A stretch of DNA of 64,000 bases from Rodentibacter heidelbergensis (GTDB lineage: Bacteria; Pseudomonadota; Gammaproteobacteria; Enterobacterales; Pasteurellaceae). The position numbers and the translations under genes are program-made. Of this stretch, positions 18,547-28,616 are shown one piece after another. Within the stretch, counting starts at the first letter, position 1, and the number at the start of each line of letters is the position of its first letter. The notes beneath the pieces are model-generated. The model ran no database searches and was not told the origin of the DNA. It saw only the letters and a list, made by a program, of their open reading frames with translations. The stretch is taken from contig NZ_MLHH01000014.1 of NCBI RefSeq assembly GCF_002000125.1, positions 103,864-167,863 of the forward strand, written 5' to 3'.

Positions 18547-18622
18547 TGGTGGGCGATACCGGTCTCGAACCAGTGACCCCCTCCTTGTAAGGGAGGTGCT
18601 CTCCCAACTGAGCTAATCGCCC
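18547..18622 (-). tRNA. tRNA-Val (anticodon UAC), copy 2
   Basis: Identical in sequence to the flanking copies; 76 nt with encoded CCA. The spacer to copy 3 is 45 bases and to copy 1 is 49 bases. Confidence 0.97.
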
Positions 18623-18671
18623 ACTTAGAATCGCTTAGAATTTTGGGTGACAACAGAGTACTTAAAATAAG

Positions 18672-18747
18672 TGGTGGGCGATACCGGTCTCGAACCAGTG
18701 ACCCCCTCCTTGTAAGGGAGGTGCTCTCCCAACTGAGCTAATCGCCC
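18672..18747 (-). tRNA. tRNA-Val (anticodon UAC), copy 1
   Basis: Promoter-proximal member of the tandem valine tRNA transcript; 76 nt with encoded CCA. A strong promoter lies just upstream at 18764-18791. Confidence 0.97.
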
Positions 18748-18763
18748 TCTGTTGTGGGTGGGA

Positions 18764-18791
18764 ATTATAGAGATTTTGGGATTTTCGTCAA
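18764..18791 (-). promoter_or_regulatory. Promoter of the tRNA-Val cluster
   Basis: On the minus strand TTGACG, a 16-base spacer and a perfect TATAAT, 16 bases before the first tRNA. This is a typical strong sigma-70 promoter. Confidence 0.85.
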
Positions 18792-18898
18792 ACTTTTTTT
18801 TCAAAAGTATGCCTAATTGGTGTTTTTTTAATCTTGCTAAGAGGGTTTAATCAAATTGAGATTATCCTGCCTTGAGGAAAAGTTTGCTCAATGAGCGC

Positions 18899-20893
18899 CT
18901 AGGATTGAGCGTTTTCTCCACATTGAACAAGATAATTAATCTGCCAACGTAATAATTGCTGATAATCTTTTATTTTTTGCTTTTCTTCAGGTGTGGTTGC
19001 TAATACATTTTTGATATCAATACAGTAGTCATTTTGCCATAGATACTTGATAGGGTTTTCTCTTGTTAAATCAATCACGCCCGAGCGGTCAGCCCACGCC
19101 CAAGGTGTGACGGCAAAGGCGTACTCTTCTTCATCTTGTAACGAAAACATATTTCTCCCGCCAACCGTCCAATATTCTGCTTCAGATAAGCTGACTGAAA
19201 AAAGTGTGGGCATAATATCTTTATGAGAGCCGATTCTATTTTCATCAAAATAAATGGGGAAATGTTTTTTTAAGGTTTCAGGTAAATAGATTAAAAAAGG
19301 AACTGAATTGGATAAAAAGAGTTCTTTTGGCATCTCTTCTCTTAATGAGCGGACATGATGATCGCCTGTGGCTGCAAGAATAATGCGATCTTGTAAAGGG
19401 CCTTGAGTGAGCCTATCAAAAAATTCGCCTAATGCATTACAGGCATATTGATAGGTCGCTAAGGTGTTATAACGCTCTTTATCATTATTCCCGTATTTTC
19501 CTCTTAATAGAGAAGGGGATAAATTTTTAGGATGATAAGTTTGAGGTATTTGGTAAGGCGGATGATTGGTCATGGATAAAATGCTGATAAAAACTGGGGA
19601 ATCACTTTCAATGAGTTGTTTTTCTGCGAATTTAAAGGCATATTCATCCGCTACACCCCAATAGGATTGGCTGATCTTTGCCTCGGGAAAGGCATCAATA
19701 AGACTGTTTTGATCATAAACTTCATCTACCCCTTGTTTGAGAAAATAATTACCTAAATTACGCCACATCATATTACCGGATGTAATAAAAATAGTTCGAT
19801 AACCCTGTTTTTTATAAGTGAGATATGTGCTGAAAGGTAAAGCTGTTTTTTGGGCGATAGATTGTGAGATATTTTCTATAGGGCTATTAAAAAAGAGGTT
19901 GGATACGGTTGATGCGGTTCCCACATATTCTGCAAGAAAGCGTTTAAATAAAAATTCTTGGTGAAAATAAGGGCGTAATTTACCTAATAGGTCATTGCGA
20001 TGAGGATCATCATATGCCAGCAAGTTAAATCCAAAACTCTCCATTAATGAAAAAACAACATGGGGTTTATTTTGGGCTAAATAATCATTTTTATCGGTCT
20101 TTTTTATTAAGCTTTCTGCATTGAAAACCGATTTTATAAGCTTGTTTCCTTCTTCTTTCTCCACATGAATAAAACGAATTTGCTGTTTTTTATCGGTAAA
20201 CGCCCATTGCATGGCAATAATACCATTCGGTACCATTTTATTGATTAGTGTATGATTGCTCACTCGAGCATGATTTCGACCCAAGGGTTCTGAACGCAAA
20301 GTACCACGGGCTAATAAGAAGAGCATTGATATGATCAGGGGTAAAACGATATAAGTGAGATAAGGTTTCCAACCCAAATGATAACCATAATTTAATATTG
20401 AGAAATTAATTCCCCAAAAGAGTAATGAAATAAGAGTGGTAATAATGATGAAATAAACAACAGGATAATCATCATAAATGTTCTTAATAATGGCTTTTGT
20501 ATCGTCCTCAATAAGTCCAAAAATAAAAATATCATAATGATTATTATAGGTTTGATAATAATAAATATTCCCTATTAAGATAGCCAATGCTAAGAAAGAA
20601 ATAATTGTAATATAGGTTAATAAGCTATATATCATTAAAGAATGATGGATAAAAAGGGTTGAGATGCCGAAGAGTAGAAAAGGGGAAAGAATAATAGCAA
20701 TAATTTTTAAGTCAAAACGTAGTCCGAAAAGATAAAGGCGTTTAAATGAAGATGTGTATTGGCGATTTTCTCTCAGTTCTTTTGGAATAAATTTGTGAAC
20801 CATCAGGTATCGAATAGCAAAAAACAAAGAAGTAAAAAGAAAAAAATTAACAATAAGACTAATAAAAATGGATTGAATATTATGATGAACCAT
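18899..20893 (-). CDS. Membrane sulfatase-type (LTA synthase-like) protein
   Basis: Inner-membrane protein of 664 residues. Residues 1-210 hold about five hydrophobic segments; the rest is an alkaline-phosphatase-superfamily sulfatase domain facing the periplasm. Motifs include VVFSLMESFG near residue 285, a nucleophile candidate Thr in EYVGTASTVSNLF near residue 325, ILSMTNHPPYQIP near residue 445 and AATGDHHVRS near residue 505. This architecture is shared by lipoteichoic acid synthase-like proteins, OpgB phosphoglycerol transferase and related enzymes. In Gram-negatives these add phosphoglycerol or phosphoethanolamine to glycans; the substrate here is unknown. It stands alone between the tRNA-Val cluster and gltX. 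Confidence 0.8.
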   Translation of the reverse strand: MVHHNIQSIFISLIVNFFLFTSLFFAIRYLMVHKFIPKELRENRQYTSSFKRLYLFGLRFDLKIIAIILSPFLLFGISTLFIHHSLMIYSLLTYITIISFLALAILIGNIYYYQTYNNHYDIFIFGLIEDDTKAIIKNIYDDYPVVYFIIITTLISLLFWGINFSILNYGYHLGWKPYLTYIVLPLIISMLFLLARGTLRSEPLGRNHARVSNHTLINKMVPNGIIAMQWAFTDKKQQIRFIHVEKEEGNKLIKSVFNAESLIKKTDKNDYLAQNKPHVVFSLMESFGFNLLAYDDPHRNDLLGKLRPYFHQEFLFKRFLAEYVGTASTVSNLFFNSPIENISQSIAQKTALPFSTYLTYKKQGYRTIFITSGNMMWRNLGNYFLKQGVDEVYDQNSLIDAFPEAKISQSYWGVADEYAFKFAEKQLIESDSPVFISILSMTNHPPYQIPQTYHPKNLSPSLLRGKYGNNDKERYNTLATYQYACNALGEFFDRLTQGPLQDRIILAATGDHHVRSLREEMPKELFLSNSVPFLIYLPETLKKHFPIYFDENRIGSHKDIMPTLFSVSLSEAEYWTVGGRNMFSLQDEEEYAFAVTPWAWADRSGVIDLTRENPIKYLWQNDYCIDIKNVLATTPEEKQKIKDYQQLLRWQINYLVQCGENAQS

Positions 20894-21157
20894 GGATTCG
20901 CCTAGGAATTAAATAATGATTAAATTTATTGTTTAACATCATGAGAGGTAATGAGAACAAGAGGCTCTCTACAAATTTAAAATCCTCTCTAAATAAAGAG
21001 GTAAATTATAGAGTGGTAAAAATTTTGTCAAACAGATTTTGCCGTTTTGTGTTTGTTTGTTAAATTTTTCATCTTAATTTTAAGTTTTTGCTATTATTCA
21101 TCTGAAAGCATAGCTAAAATAGCAAGGTTTTATCTCAAATTTGTAGGTGATAGTAAA

Positions 21158-22600
21158 ATGAAAATTGAAACGCTTTTTCCTTTTGACCCCAATGTCAAAG
21201 TTCGTACACGATTTGCACCAAGTCCAACGGGCTATTTGCATGTAGGAGGGGCTCGTACAGCGCTCTATTCTTGGTTATTTGCCAAACACAATAACGGTGA
21301 ATTTGTACTACGCATTGAAGATACGGATTTAGAACGCTCAACACCGGAAGCGACAGTGGCAATTTTAGAGGGAATGGAATGGCTTAATTTGGCTTGGGAG
21401 CATGGGCCTTATTATCAAACTAAACGTTTCGATCGTTATAACCAAGTGATTGATGAAATGCTTGAGCAAGGTTTGGCTTATCGTTGCTATTGCACGAAGG
21501 AACGTTTGGAAGAATTACGTCATAAACAAGAGAAGAATAAAGAAAAGCCACGTTACGATCGTCATTGCTTAAATGATCATAGTCATTCGCCAAATGAACC
21601 TCATGTAGTACGCTTTAAAAATCCAACGGAAGGCTCAGTCGTTTTTGATGATGCGGTGCGTGGGCGTATTGAAATCAGCAATAGTGAATTGGATGATTTA
21701 ATTATTCGCAGAACCGATGGTTCACCGACGTATAACTTCTGTGTGGTGGTGGATGACTGGGATATGGGGATTACTCACGTTGTTCGTGGTGAGGATCATA
21801 TTAATAATACTCCACGTCAAATTAATATTCTCAAATCTCTTGGTGCACCGGTTCCGGTGTATGCCCATGTTTCTATGATCAATGGGGATGATGGACAAAA
21901 ACTCTCTAAACGTCATGGTGCAGTGAGTGTGATGCAATATCGTGATGAAGGGTATTTGCCGGAAGCCTTGGTCAATTATCTCGTGCGTTTAGGCTGGGGA
22001 CATGGCGATCAAGAGATCTTTAGCCGTGAAGAAATGATTAAGTATTTTGAATTAGATCAGGTAAGCAAATCAGCTAGTGCCTTTAATACCGATAAACTGT
22101 TGTGGTTAAACCATCATTATATTCGTGAGTTACCGCCGGAATATGTGGCAAAACACTTGGAATGGCATTATCAAGAGCAGGGTATTGATACCTCAAACGG
22201 CCCCGCATTAAGTGAAATTGTGACAATGCTTGCCGAGCGTTGTAAAACCTTAAAAGAAATGGCAAGCTCAAGCCGTTACTTTTTTGAGGAATTTGAAACC
22301 TTTGATGAAGCAGCAGTAAAAAAACATTTCAAAGGCAATGCGTTGGAAGCCCTTGAAAAAGTAAAAGAAAAATTGACCGCACTTTCAACTTGGGATTTGC
22401 ATTCCACCCATGAAGCCATTGAGCAAACCGCTGCAGAACTTGAAGTAGGGATGGGAAAAGTCGGTATGCCGTTACGCGTAGCAGTGACTGGCGCCGGGCA
22501 ATCTCCCTCAATGGATGTGACCTTAGTGGGAATTGGCCGTGAACGGGTACTTTCCCGTATTCAACGGGCCATTGATTTTATTCAGTCCCAAAATGCTTAA
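21158..22600 (+). CDS. gltX: Glutamate--tRNA ligase
   Basis: Class I aminoacyl-tRNA synthetase that charges tRNA-Glu. The 480-residue protein has the HIGH-type motif in [16 protein letters not shown] near residue 20 and the KLSKR motif ([14 protein letters not shown]) near residue 250, followed by the C-terminal anticodon-binding region. The frame is open 37 codons further upstream. The ATG at 21158 is chosen because it follows AGGTGA and gives the conserved N-terminus ([17 protein letters not shown]) at the normal position. An uptake signal lies near 22376. Confidence 0.97.
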   Translation: MKIETLFPFDPNVKVRTRFAPSPTGYLHVGGARTALYSWLFAKHNNGEFVLRIEDTDLERSTPEATVAILEGMEWLNLAWEHGPYYQTKRFDRYNQVIDEMLEQGLAYRCYCTKERLEELRHKQEKNKEKPRYDRHCLNDHSHSPNEPHVVRFKNPTEGSVVFDDAVRGRIEISNSELDDLIIRRTDGSPTYNFCVVVDDWDMGITHVVRGEDHINNTPRQINILKSLGAPVPVYAHVSMINGDDGQKLSKRHGAVSVMQYRDEGYLPEALVNYLVRLGWGHGDQEIFSREEMIKYFELDQVSKSASAFNTDKLLWLNHHYIRELPPEYVAKHLEWHYQEQGIDTSNGPALSEIVTMLAERCKTLKEMASSSRYFFEEFETFDEAAVKKHFKGNALEALEKVKEKLTALSTWDLHSTHEAIEQTAAELEVGMGKVGMPLRVAVTGAGQSPSMDVTLVGIGRERVLSRIQRAIDFIQSQNA

Positions 22601-22636
22601 TATTTAATCGCCTGATTTTTTCAGGATAATTTCATA

Positions 22637-22665
22637 TTGACAGGAACGGCGGTAAAATTTAAGAT
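22637..22665 (+). promoter_or_regulatory. Promoter of tRNA-Ala
   Basis: TTGACA, 17-base spacer, TAAGAT, ending 13 bases before the tRNA 5' end. Confidence 0.85.
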
Positions 22666-22677
22666 ATCGCCATCTTT

Positions 22678-22754
<77 letters not shown>

Positions 22755-22762
22755 AATTCATA

Positions 22763-22790
22763 AAGCAAGGTTAACACCTTGCTTTTTTTA
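22763..22790 (+). terminator. Terminator of tRNA-Ala
   Basis: Nine-base stem AAGCAAGGT with its complement, four-base loop, followed by a T-run. Confidence 0.92.
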
Positions 22791-22821
22791 TTATAGCCAG
22801 ACTACGTCTGCCTATAATAAA
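22787..22821. repeat. AT-rich inverted repeat between terminators
   Basis: TTTATTATAG (22787-22796) pairs with CTATAATAAA (22812-22821), with an inner CAGAC/GTCTG stem and a single C-C mismatch between. It overlaps the T-run of the tRNA-Ala terminator on one side and the uptake-signal terminator on the other, giving three hairpins in a row. Confidence 0.7.
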
Positions 22822-22847
22822 AGTGCGGTGAATTTTCACCGCACTTT
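22820..22847 (-). terminator. Inverted uptake-signal terminator after metY
   Basis: Thirteen-base perfect stem made of two head-to-head uptake signals (AAAGTGCGGTGAA and complement). On the minus strand it is followed by TTTTATTA, 19 bases after the metY stop. Confidence 0.88.
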
Positions 22848-22866
22848 GTCCATATTTTATTGAAAT

Positions 22867-24135
22867 TTATTTCATCGCATTAAAGGCTTGTTCAATATCG
22901 GTCAAAATATCCTGTATATTTTCAATTCCGACAGAAATGCGAATGAGCCCGGCGGAAATATTAATTTTCGCTAATTCTTCTTCAGTCATTTGACGATGCG
23001 TTGAGGTTGCCGGGTGTAATGCACAGGTTCTAATATCGGCAACATGGACTTCGCGAGAAATTAATTTTAATGCATTTAACCATTGCGCCGCCCTTTCACG
23101 CCCTCCTTTCAGCTCAAAAGAGATCACGCCACATAAACCATTCGGGAGGTATTTTTGCTTGAGGGCGTAGTCCGGTGAGCTTTCTAATGCCGGATAGTTG
23201 ACACTGTTTACAAGCGGTTGATTTTCTAGGAATTTGGCAACAGCGAGTGCATTGTTATAGTGAGCTTGCATTCGCAAAGGAAGGGTTTCCAGTCCTAAAT
23301 TTAGTAAAAAGCTGTTTTGTGGTGCAGGTGTTGCACCAAGATCGCGCATCAATTGCACGCGTGCTTTGACAATATAGGCGGCTTTACCAAAAGTTTCAGT
23401 ATAAATTAAGCCGTGATAGCTGGTATCAGGCAAGGTGAATGCCGGGAATTTACCGTTGTGCCAATCGAAATTGCCACCGTCAATCACTACGCCGCCAAGT
23501 GCAACGGCGTGACCATCAAGATATTTTGTGGTGCTATGGATCACAACATTTGCGCCGAATTCAAAAGGACGGCAGAAATAAGGGGTGGCAAAAGTATTAT
23601 CTACAATAAATGGCACCTGTGCTTTTTGGGCGAGTTTGGAAAATTTATTGAAATCCAATAGGCGTAATTCAGGGTTGGCGATGGTTTCACCGAATACGGC
23701 TTTCGTATTGGGTTGAATGGCTTTTTCAAGTTCTTCAAGCGGTTGGGTTTGGTCGACAAAAGTTACGCTGATCCCCATTTTGCGGAAAGTATGGGCGAAA
23801 AGATTATAAGTTCCGCCGTAAATTGAAGTAGAAGAAATAAAGTGATCACCGGCTTCTAAAATATTCATTAAGGCGTAAAAAGTTGCCGCTTGACCGGATG
23901 AGGTACATAACGCTCCGATGCCTCCTTCAAGTGCCGTTAATTTTTCTTCTGCCGCATTAGTGGTGGGGTTAGAAAGACGTGAATAAAAATAACCTGATTT
24001 TTTTAAATCAAATAAATCACCAATTTCCTCTGCACTATCATAAGTGTAAGTGGTGCTTTGTACGATTGGTTGAACGCGAGGTTCACCTGATTTTGGCGTG
24101 TAGCCTGCGTGTAAACATTGGGTTTCAAAGTGCAT
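22867..24135 (-). CDS. metY: O-acetylhomoserine sulfhydrylase (MetY type)
   Basis: PLP-dependent Cys/Met-metabolism enzyme of 422 residues. It probably makes homocysteine directly from O-acetylhomoserine and sulfide. Visible features: N-terminal ETQCLHAGYTPKSGEPRVQPI, YSRLSNPTTNAAEEKL near residue 50, and the PLP-binding Lys in HSTTKYLDGHAVALGG near residue 207. The length (about 420 rather than 380) and the GEPRV..P opening favour MetY over MetB/MetC. The upstream gap of 123 bases shows no convincing MetJ box or SAM riboswitch. Monocistronic, ending in an uptake-signal terminator. Confidence 0.88.
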   Translation of the reverse strand: MHFETQCLHAGYTPKSGEPRVQPIVQSTTYTYDSAEEIGDLFDLKKSGYFYSRLSNPTTNAAEEKLTALEGGIGALCTSSGQAATFYALMNILEAGDHFISSTSIYGGTYNLFAHTFRKMGISVTFVDQTQPLEELEKAIQPNTKAVFGETIANPELRLLDFNKFSKLAQKAQVPFIVDNTFATPYFCRPFEFGANVVIHSTTKYLDGHAVALGGVVIDGGNFDWHNGKFPAFTLPDTSYHGLIYTETFGKAAYIVKARVQLMRDLGATPAPQNSFLLNLGLETLPLRMQAHYNNALAVAKFLENQPLVNSVNYPALESSPDYALKQKYLPNGLCGVISFELKGGRERAAQWLNALKLISREVHVADIRTCALHPATSTHRQMTEEELAKINISAGLIRISVGIENIQDILTDIEQAFNAMK

Positions 24136-24258
24136 TATGTTTTCCTTAAATAAAGATAGAAGATGCTGTCAACGTTATCACGCTTTATTGGTATACGCAA
24201 TGCACCAAAATCTTGAAAGCCCTAGAAAAACATGAGAAATTTTTACCGCACTTTGCCT

Positions 24259-24918
24259 TTAAAAATCCACCTTTGCGTAAAACGTCATCGCCTCTCCCGT
24301 GATGGGGTGGGTGATGCTTAAGCTTTCTGCGTGTAAGCAAAGACGTGGCGACATGCTTTTGGCTTGTGGATGTGCGTAGAATTTATCCCCTAAAATCGGG
24401 TGGCCTAATGCCAGCATATGTAAGCGGAGTTGGTGGGAACGGCCGGTAATGGGGGTGAGTTTTACCCTTGTGCTGTTATTGGGTAAACGCGCTAAAACGT
24501 CAAATTTTGTGACCGCTCTTTTGCCAAAGACAAAATCTAAACGTTGGCGTGGGCGGTTTTCCCAATCGCAAATCATGGGTAAATCTACCTCGCCACTGTC
24601 TTGTGCGAGATGCCCCCACACTAAGGCTTGATAATGTTTTTTCGGTTCACGTTCACGAAATTGGCGTTTAAGCTCTTTGTCAGCTGCTTTGCTCAAGGCA
24701 AATAAAATAAGGCCGCTGGTTGCCATATCAAGACGATGTGCCGGTTCGCAAAAGCCGAATTTTTCTTTCACCCGGCTCATTGCACTGTCGTAATATTGCA
24801 CTTGGTTGCCGGGTACGGAAAGCAACCCGCTCGGTTTATTGACCACGCAAATGTAGTTATCTTGATAAATAATGTCTAAATAGGGTTCCAGTGGGGGATG
24901 ATATTCAATCAGTGCCAT
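24259..24918 (-). CDS. rluA: RluA-family pseudouridine synthase
   Basis: Makes pseudouridine in 23S rRNA (position 746) and in certain tRNAs (position 32). The 219-residue protein matches RluA in length and lacks an S4 domain. The catalytic motif is HRLDMATSGLILFAL near residue 62, with the catalytic Asp in HRLD. GRSHQLRLHMLALGHPILGD near residue 160 is the conserved C-terminal motif. It starts 2 bases after rapA and is co-transcribed with it, the order known from enteric bacteria and Haemophilus. Confidence 0.94.
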   Translation of the reverse strand: MALIEYHPPLEPYLDIIYQDNYICVVNKPSGLLSVPGNQVQYYDSAMSRVKEKFGFCEPAHRLDMATSGLILFALSKAADKELKRQFREREPKKHYQALVWGHLAQDSGEVDLPMICDWENRPRQRLDFVFGKRAVTKFDVLARLPNNSTRVKLTPITGRSHQLRLHMLALGHPILGDKFYAHPQAKSMSPRLCLHAESLSITHPITGEAMTFYAKVDF

Positions 24919-24920
24919 TA

Positions 24921-27707
24921 TTATTCCTTATTAGTAACGATAACCCGAAGGCTATCTAATCGCCATGTTGCTTTTGCCAACGCTTCTAAAGATTGATTAC
25001 GCTGTGCTGTTAAAATCTCAATTTCACTTTGGCGAATATTTTTATTCACCTTTTGTAGGGCTTGTAATCGATTAATTTCCGCACTCAAGCTTTGCTCTGC
25101 CAATGTCTGTGCTTGGTTAATAGAGGCTTGGGCAAGAGGTCGGATCTGTTTTTCACCAAGGGCAAATAATTGTTCTAAAGTTGGTCGTGCCATTTTGACC
25201 ATTTTATTGGCGATATCTCGACCAAGAGGCTTTAATTTGCTGTGTAAGGTGTCGAAAGCGACCTGTTCCGCAAGATTATTCCCCTTATTGTCGAGCAGTA
25301 AGCGAATAGGGGTAGGCGGTAGGAAACGATTAAGCTGTAATCCTTTCGGTGATTGTGTTTCCACTATATAAATTAATTCTAACAATAATGTTCCGGCAGG
25401 TAATTGCTTGTTTATCAATAGTGCCATCGCCGCTTTGCCAAGATCACCGGAGGCAATGAGGTCGATACCCTGACGGATCATCGGGTGATCCCAAGTAAGA
25501 AATTCCAATTCTTCACGGGCAAGGGCGAGAGGGCGATCAAAGGTGACCGTTACCCCTTCTTCTTTTAAGCCCGGGAAATCGGGAATAAGCATCGTACCTG
25601 TTGGGGTGAGTACAAGGCTGTTTTCACCGAGATCCTCTTGCTCGAGTCCAATAATATCAAACAAATTGAGGGCAAAATTGACTAATTCTGCCTCATTATC
25701 TTGCGCTGCGATGGCATTGGCTAGATGTTTTGCCTGTTCTCCACCGTTGGAGTTGAGTTCTAAAAGGCGATCACGCCCTTGTTCTAAGGCGATTTTAAGC
25801 GTTTCCCGTGCTTGTTTCGTGTCAGCAATCAGGTTGTCGAGGTCTGAAAGTGCGGTTAAATTTGACCGCACTTTTTGTAGTGCTTCAGTGAATTGTTCAA
25901 ATAATGTCATCCCCATTGGCGCGGTTTGCTCAAAGGCATTTAATCCCTCGTGATACCAGCGGGCCAATACTTCATCGGCAGATTTTTCCACATAAGGAAC
26001 ATAAATTTGCACATCCTGTAATTGTCCGATACGGTCTAAGCGCCCGATACATTGTTCAAGTAAATCAGGGTTTTGTGGCAAATCAAATAAGACTAAGGTA
26101 TCTGAAAATTGGAAATTACGTCCTTCCGAGCCGATACTGGAACTGAGCAAAACCTGTGCGCCATTTTCCCCATCGGCAAAATAAGCAGCAGCTCGATCAC
26201 GCTCAATAATCGACATATTTTCGTGGAAAACTGCGGCACGAATCCCTTCTTTTTCCCGTAAATATTGTTCAAGGTAAATGGCGGTTTGCGCACGTTGGCA
26301 AATGACAAAGATTTTTTTATCACGTTGTGTTTTTAAAAAATCTAATAGCCATTGGGTTTTCGCCTCTTCCGTTTGAGTTCCATTTTCAGCTGTTAGCCTA
26401 ATCGGGTGATAAATACGTTGTGGAAAGCCTTTCACCCCTTGGCGTGTATTGCGGAATAACACACGGCTTGTGCCATGGCGATCAATTAAGTTTTCCACTA
26501 ATGTTTGACGTGCCTTTTGTTGGATTTCCGTATTTGAGGAAGCTAAGGATTCGAACAGGGGATCGAGATGTTGCTCTTTTAATAGGGTCGCAATATGGTT
26601 TTTTTCTGCCTCATTTAAAGGCTTATCCATTAATAACGATTGCACGGCATCGGCAACCGGTTGATAGTGCTGTTGCTCTTTTTGAAAGGCGGCATAATCA
26701 AAAAAGCGTTCGGGATCGAGTAACCGCAAGCGGGCGAAGTGGCTTTCTTGCCCAAGTTGCTCCGGGGTGGCGGTGAGTAACAAAACCGATGGAATTTTAT
26801 TGGCAAGTTGTTCAACGCATAAATACGCACAGCTTGGTGCGGTTTCCGACCAAACTAAATGATGGGCTTCGTCCACAATCAGGCAGTCAAACCCCGCTTC
26901 AAGGGCTTGTTGCGCTCGTTTTGGCGAGTTGACTAACCAATCTAAGGCACAAATAATCAGCGATTCCGAGATAAAAGGATTTTCTTCCGTGTCGGCGAAA
27001 TCAGCACAGCGTTCTTCATCAAACAGTGAAAAATGCAAATTAAATCGGCGGAGCATTTCAACCAGCCATTGGTGTTGTAAACTTTCAGGCACAATCACTA
27101 ATACACGTTGCACTTTTTCGGCAAACAGTTGATTTTGTAAAATCATCCCGGCCTCAATGGTTTTGCCTAATCCCACTTCATCGGCAAGTAATACTCGAGG
27201 ATTTACCCGGTTTCCCACTTCAGCCGCAATGTGCAATTGGTGAGGAATGAGCCCTGCCCGAATACCGCGTAATCCTCGTAGTGGTGATTGAAATTGAGCC
27301 TGTTGATGTTTTAGGGTGCGATAACGTAACGCAAAATGATGACTACGATCTAACTGTGCAGAAAAGAGCCGATCTTTTGCCGAACTGAAAGAAATCAGCG
27401 GTGAAATATCGTTTTCTTGCACGATAATTTGGCTGCCTTGCGGGTTTTCCACCAAATAAAAATTTAAGCCATTCATGGTTTGAATATCCACAACCTTACC
27501 TTGCCAACCCTCTTTGTGCTTTAGTGCTTCGCCTTTGTTAAATTGGATACGAGTTAGAGGGGCTTGGGCGATCGCATAAATGCGTGTTTCGTCAGAAGCG
27601 GGGAAATGTAAGGTGACCGTGCGGCTATCAAAGGCAGTCACCGTGCCTAATCCTAAATTATTTTCACTTCCGCTTAACCAACGCTGTCCAAGGGCAAAAG
27701 GGGTCAT
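24921..27707 (-). CDS. rapA: RNA polymerase recycling ATPase RapA (HepA)
   Basis: SWI2/SNF2-type ATPase that binds RNA polymerase and helps it recycle after transcription. The 928-residue protein has N-terminal Tudor-like domains (1-110), helicase motif [14 protein letters not shown] near residue 175, the DEAH box VDEAHHLVW near residue 278, and the second RecA domain with [18 protein letters not shown] and [11 protein letters not shown] near residues 525-560. An inverted pair of uptake signals lies inside the coding region (25848-25876, encoding [10 protein letters not shown]). The promoter region is shared with divergent pnuC. Confidence 0.96.
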   Translation of the reverse strand: MTPFALGQRWLSGSENNLGLGTVTAFDSRTVTLHFPASDETRIYAIAQAPLTRIQFNKGEALKHKEGWQGKVVDIQTMNGLNFYLVENPQGSQIIVQENDISPLISFSSAKDRLFSAQLDRSHHFALRYRTLKHQQAQFQSPLRGLRGIRAGLIPHQLHIAAEVGNRVNPRVLLADEVGLGKTIEAGMILQNQLFAEKVQRVLVIVPESLQHQWLVEMLRRFNLHFSLFDEERCADFADTEENPFISESLIICALDWLVNSPKRAQQALEAGFDCLIVDEAHHLVWSETAPSCAYLCVEQLANKIPSVLLLTATPEQLGQESHFARLRLLDPERFFDYAAFQKEQQHYQPVADAVQSLLMDKPLNEAEKNHIATLLKEQHLDPLFESLASSNTEIQQKARQTLVENLIDRHGTSRVLFRNTRQGVKGFPQRIYHPIRLTAENGTQTEEAKTQWLLDFLKTQRDKKIFVICQRAQTAIYLEQYLREKEGIRAAVFHENMSIIERDRAAAYFADGENGAQVLLSSSIGSEGRNFQFSDTLVLFDLPQNPDLLEQCIGRLDRIGQLQDVQIYVPYVEKSADEVLARWYHEGLNAFEQTAPMGMTLFEQFTEALQKVRSNLTALSDLDNLIADTKQARETLKIALEQGRDRLLELNSNGGEQAKHLANAIAAQDNEAELVNFALNLFDIIGLEQEDLGENSLVLTPTGTMLIPDFPGLKEEGVTVTFDRPLALAREELEFLTWDHPMIRQGIDLIASGDLGKAAMALLINKQLPAGTLLLELIYIVETQSPKGLQLNRFLPPTPIRLLLDNKGNNLAEQVAFDTLHSKLKPLGRDIANKMVKMARPTLEQLFALGEKQIRPLAQASINQAQTLAEQSLSAEINRLQALQKVNKNIRQSEIEILTAQRNQSLEALAKATWRLDSLRVIVTNKE

Positions 27708-27781
27708 ACCATTCTCTTCGTTTCATTTACTTAAATTCGGGCGGCTATTGTAGCCCGATTGAAAGGGAAAGCAATGAAAAC

Positions 27782-27797
27782 TGTGATCGCTATCACG
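27782..27797. promoter_or_regulatory. Candidate CRP site between rapA and pnuC
   Basis: TGTGA-N6-TCACG matches 9 of 10 CRP core positions. It lies 87 bases before pnuC and 74 bases before rapA. Either gene could be the target; pnuC, a nutrient transporter, is the more natural one. Confidence 0.6.
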
Positions 27798-27884
27798 TCT
27801 GTGGTGGTACTTCTGATTCTATGCTTTACTTTGCCAAAGTGCGGTGTAAAAATGGTGCGATTTTTCGTTATTATGGAGTAAAAA

Positions 27885-28556
27885 ATGGATTGGTCTGAAC
27901 GTCTTAAACGTGAATTTTTATCCGGTTGGAAACCTTTTGAAGTCCTGTGGCTTGTCGTGTTTATTGTGGCGCAAATTTGGGCGTATGTGCAAGCACCGGA
28001 TTCATTGTTAGCCATGATTTCCGGTATTTCAGGCATTTTATGCGTGGTATTGGTGAGTAAAGGAAAAATCAGCAATTATTTCTTCGGTTTGATTTTTGCT
28101 TATAGCTATTTTTATGTGGCATGGGGACAAAATTTCCTAGGTGAAATGAATACCGTGCTTTACGTCTATTTACCGGCACAATTTATCGGCTATTTCATGT
28201 GGAAAAACAATCTACAAAATGACAATGGCGGTGACAGCGTGATAGCAAAAGCGCTCAGCCCAAAAGGTTGGGTTGCTCTTGCACTGTTTATCGGGATTGG
28301 CACACTGTTATTTGTACAAGCCTTACAGGCAGCGGGCGGAAGCTCAACAGGGTTAGACGGGCTCACCACCATTATTGTAGTGGCAGCCCAGTTGTTGATG
28401 ATTTTACGTTATCGTGAACAATGGCTTTTGTGGATTGTGCTGAATGTACTTTCTATTATTCTATGGGCAGAAACACCGGCAATGTATTTAATGTATAGTG
28501 CCTATTTACTGAACTCCCTCTACGGTTATTACAACTGGACGAAGCTGACAAAATAA
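27885..28556 (+). CDS. pnuC: Nicotinamide riboside transporter PnuC
   Basis: Inner-membrane facilitator of 223 residues that imports nicotinamide riboside, an NAD precursor that many Pasteurellaceae need because they lack de novo NAD synthesis. There are about seven hydrophobic segments. The family pattern appears in YLPAQFIGYFMWKNN near residue 95 and in the C-terminal YLLNSLYGYYNWTKL. It is preceded by GGAG and lies divergent from rapA with a CRP-like site between. Confidence 0.95.
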   Translation: MDWSERLKREFLSGWKPFEVLWLVVFIVAQIWAYVQAPDSLLAMISGISGILCVVLVSKGKISNYFFGLIFAYSYFYVAWGQNFLGEMNTVLYVYLPAQFIGYFMWKNNLQNDNGGDSVIAKALSPKGWVALALFIGIGTLLFVQALQAAGGSSTGLDGLTTIIVVAAQLLMILRYREQWLLWIVLNVLSIILWAETPAMYLMYSAYLLNSLYGYYNWTKLTK

Positions 28557-28583
28557 GCGCAATATTTCTCTATTGACAAAGAA

Positions 28584-28612
28584 AAAGGCAACTCTAATTT
28601 AGGGTTGCCTTT
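28584..28612. terminator. Bidirectional terminator pnuC/trmN6
   Basis: Twelve-base stem AAAGGCAACTCT with its near-perfect complement between convergent genes, with A/T runs at both ends. Confidence 0.88.
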
Positions 28613-28616
28613 ATCA

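Noticed and set aside
18426..18747. Three 76-bp direct repeats considered as a mobile element
   Set aside because: They are intact tRNA-Val genes with one shared promoter.
21047..21157. Upstream 37-codon extension of gltX
   Set aside because: It is hydrophobic and AT-rich and lacks a ribosome site, while AGGTGA precedes the ATG at 21158 and the conserved N-terminus starts there.
24136..24258. SAM riboswitch or MetJ boxes upstream of metY
   Set aside because: No riboswitch-like stems and no repeated AGACGTCT-type boxes could be found in the 123 bases.
25543..25953. 136-codon open frame on the plus strand
   Set aside because: It lies wholly opposite rapA, is serine/arginine-rich and has the composition of an antisense reading frame.
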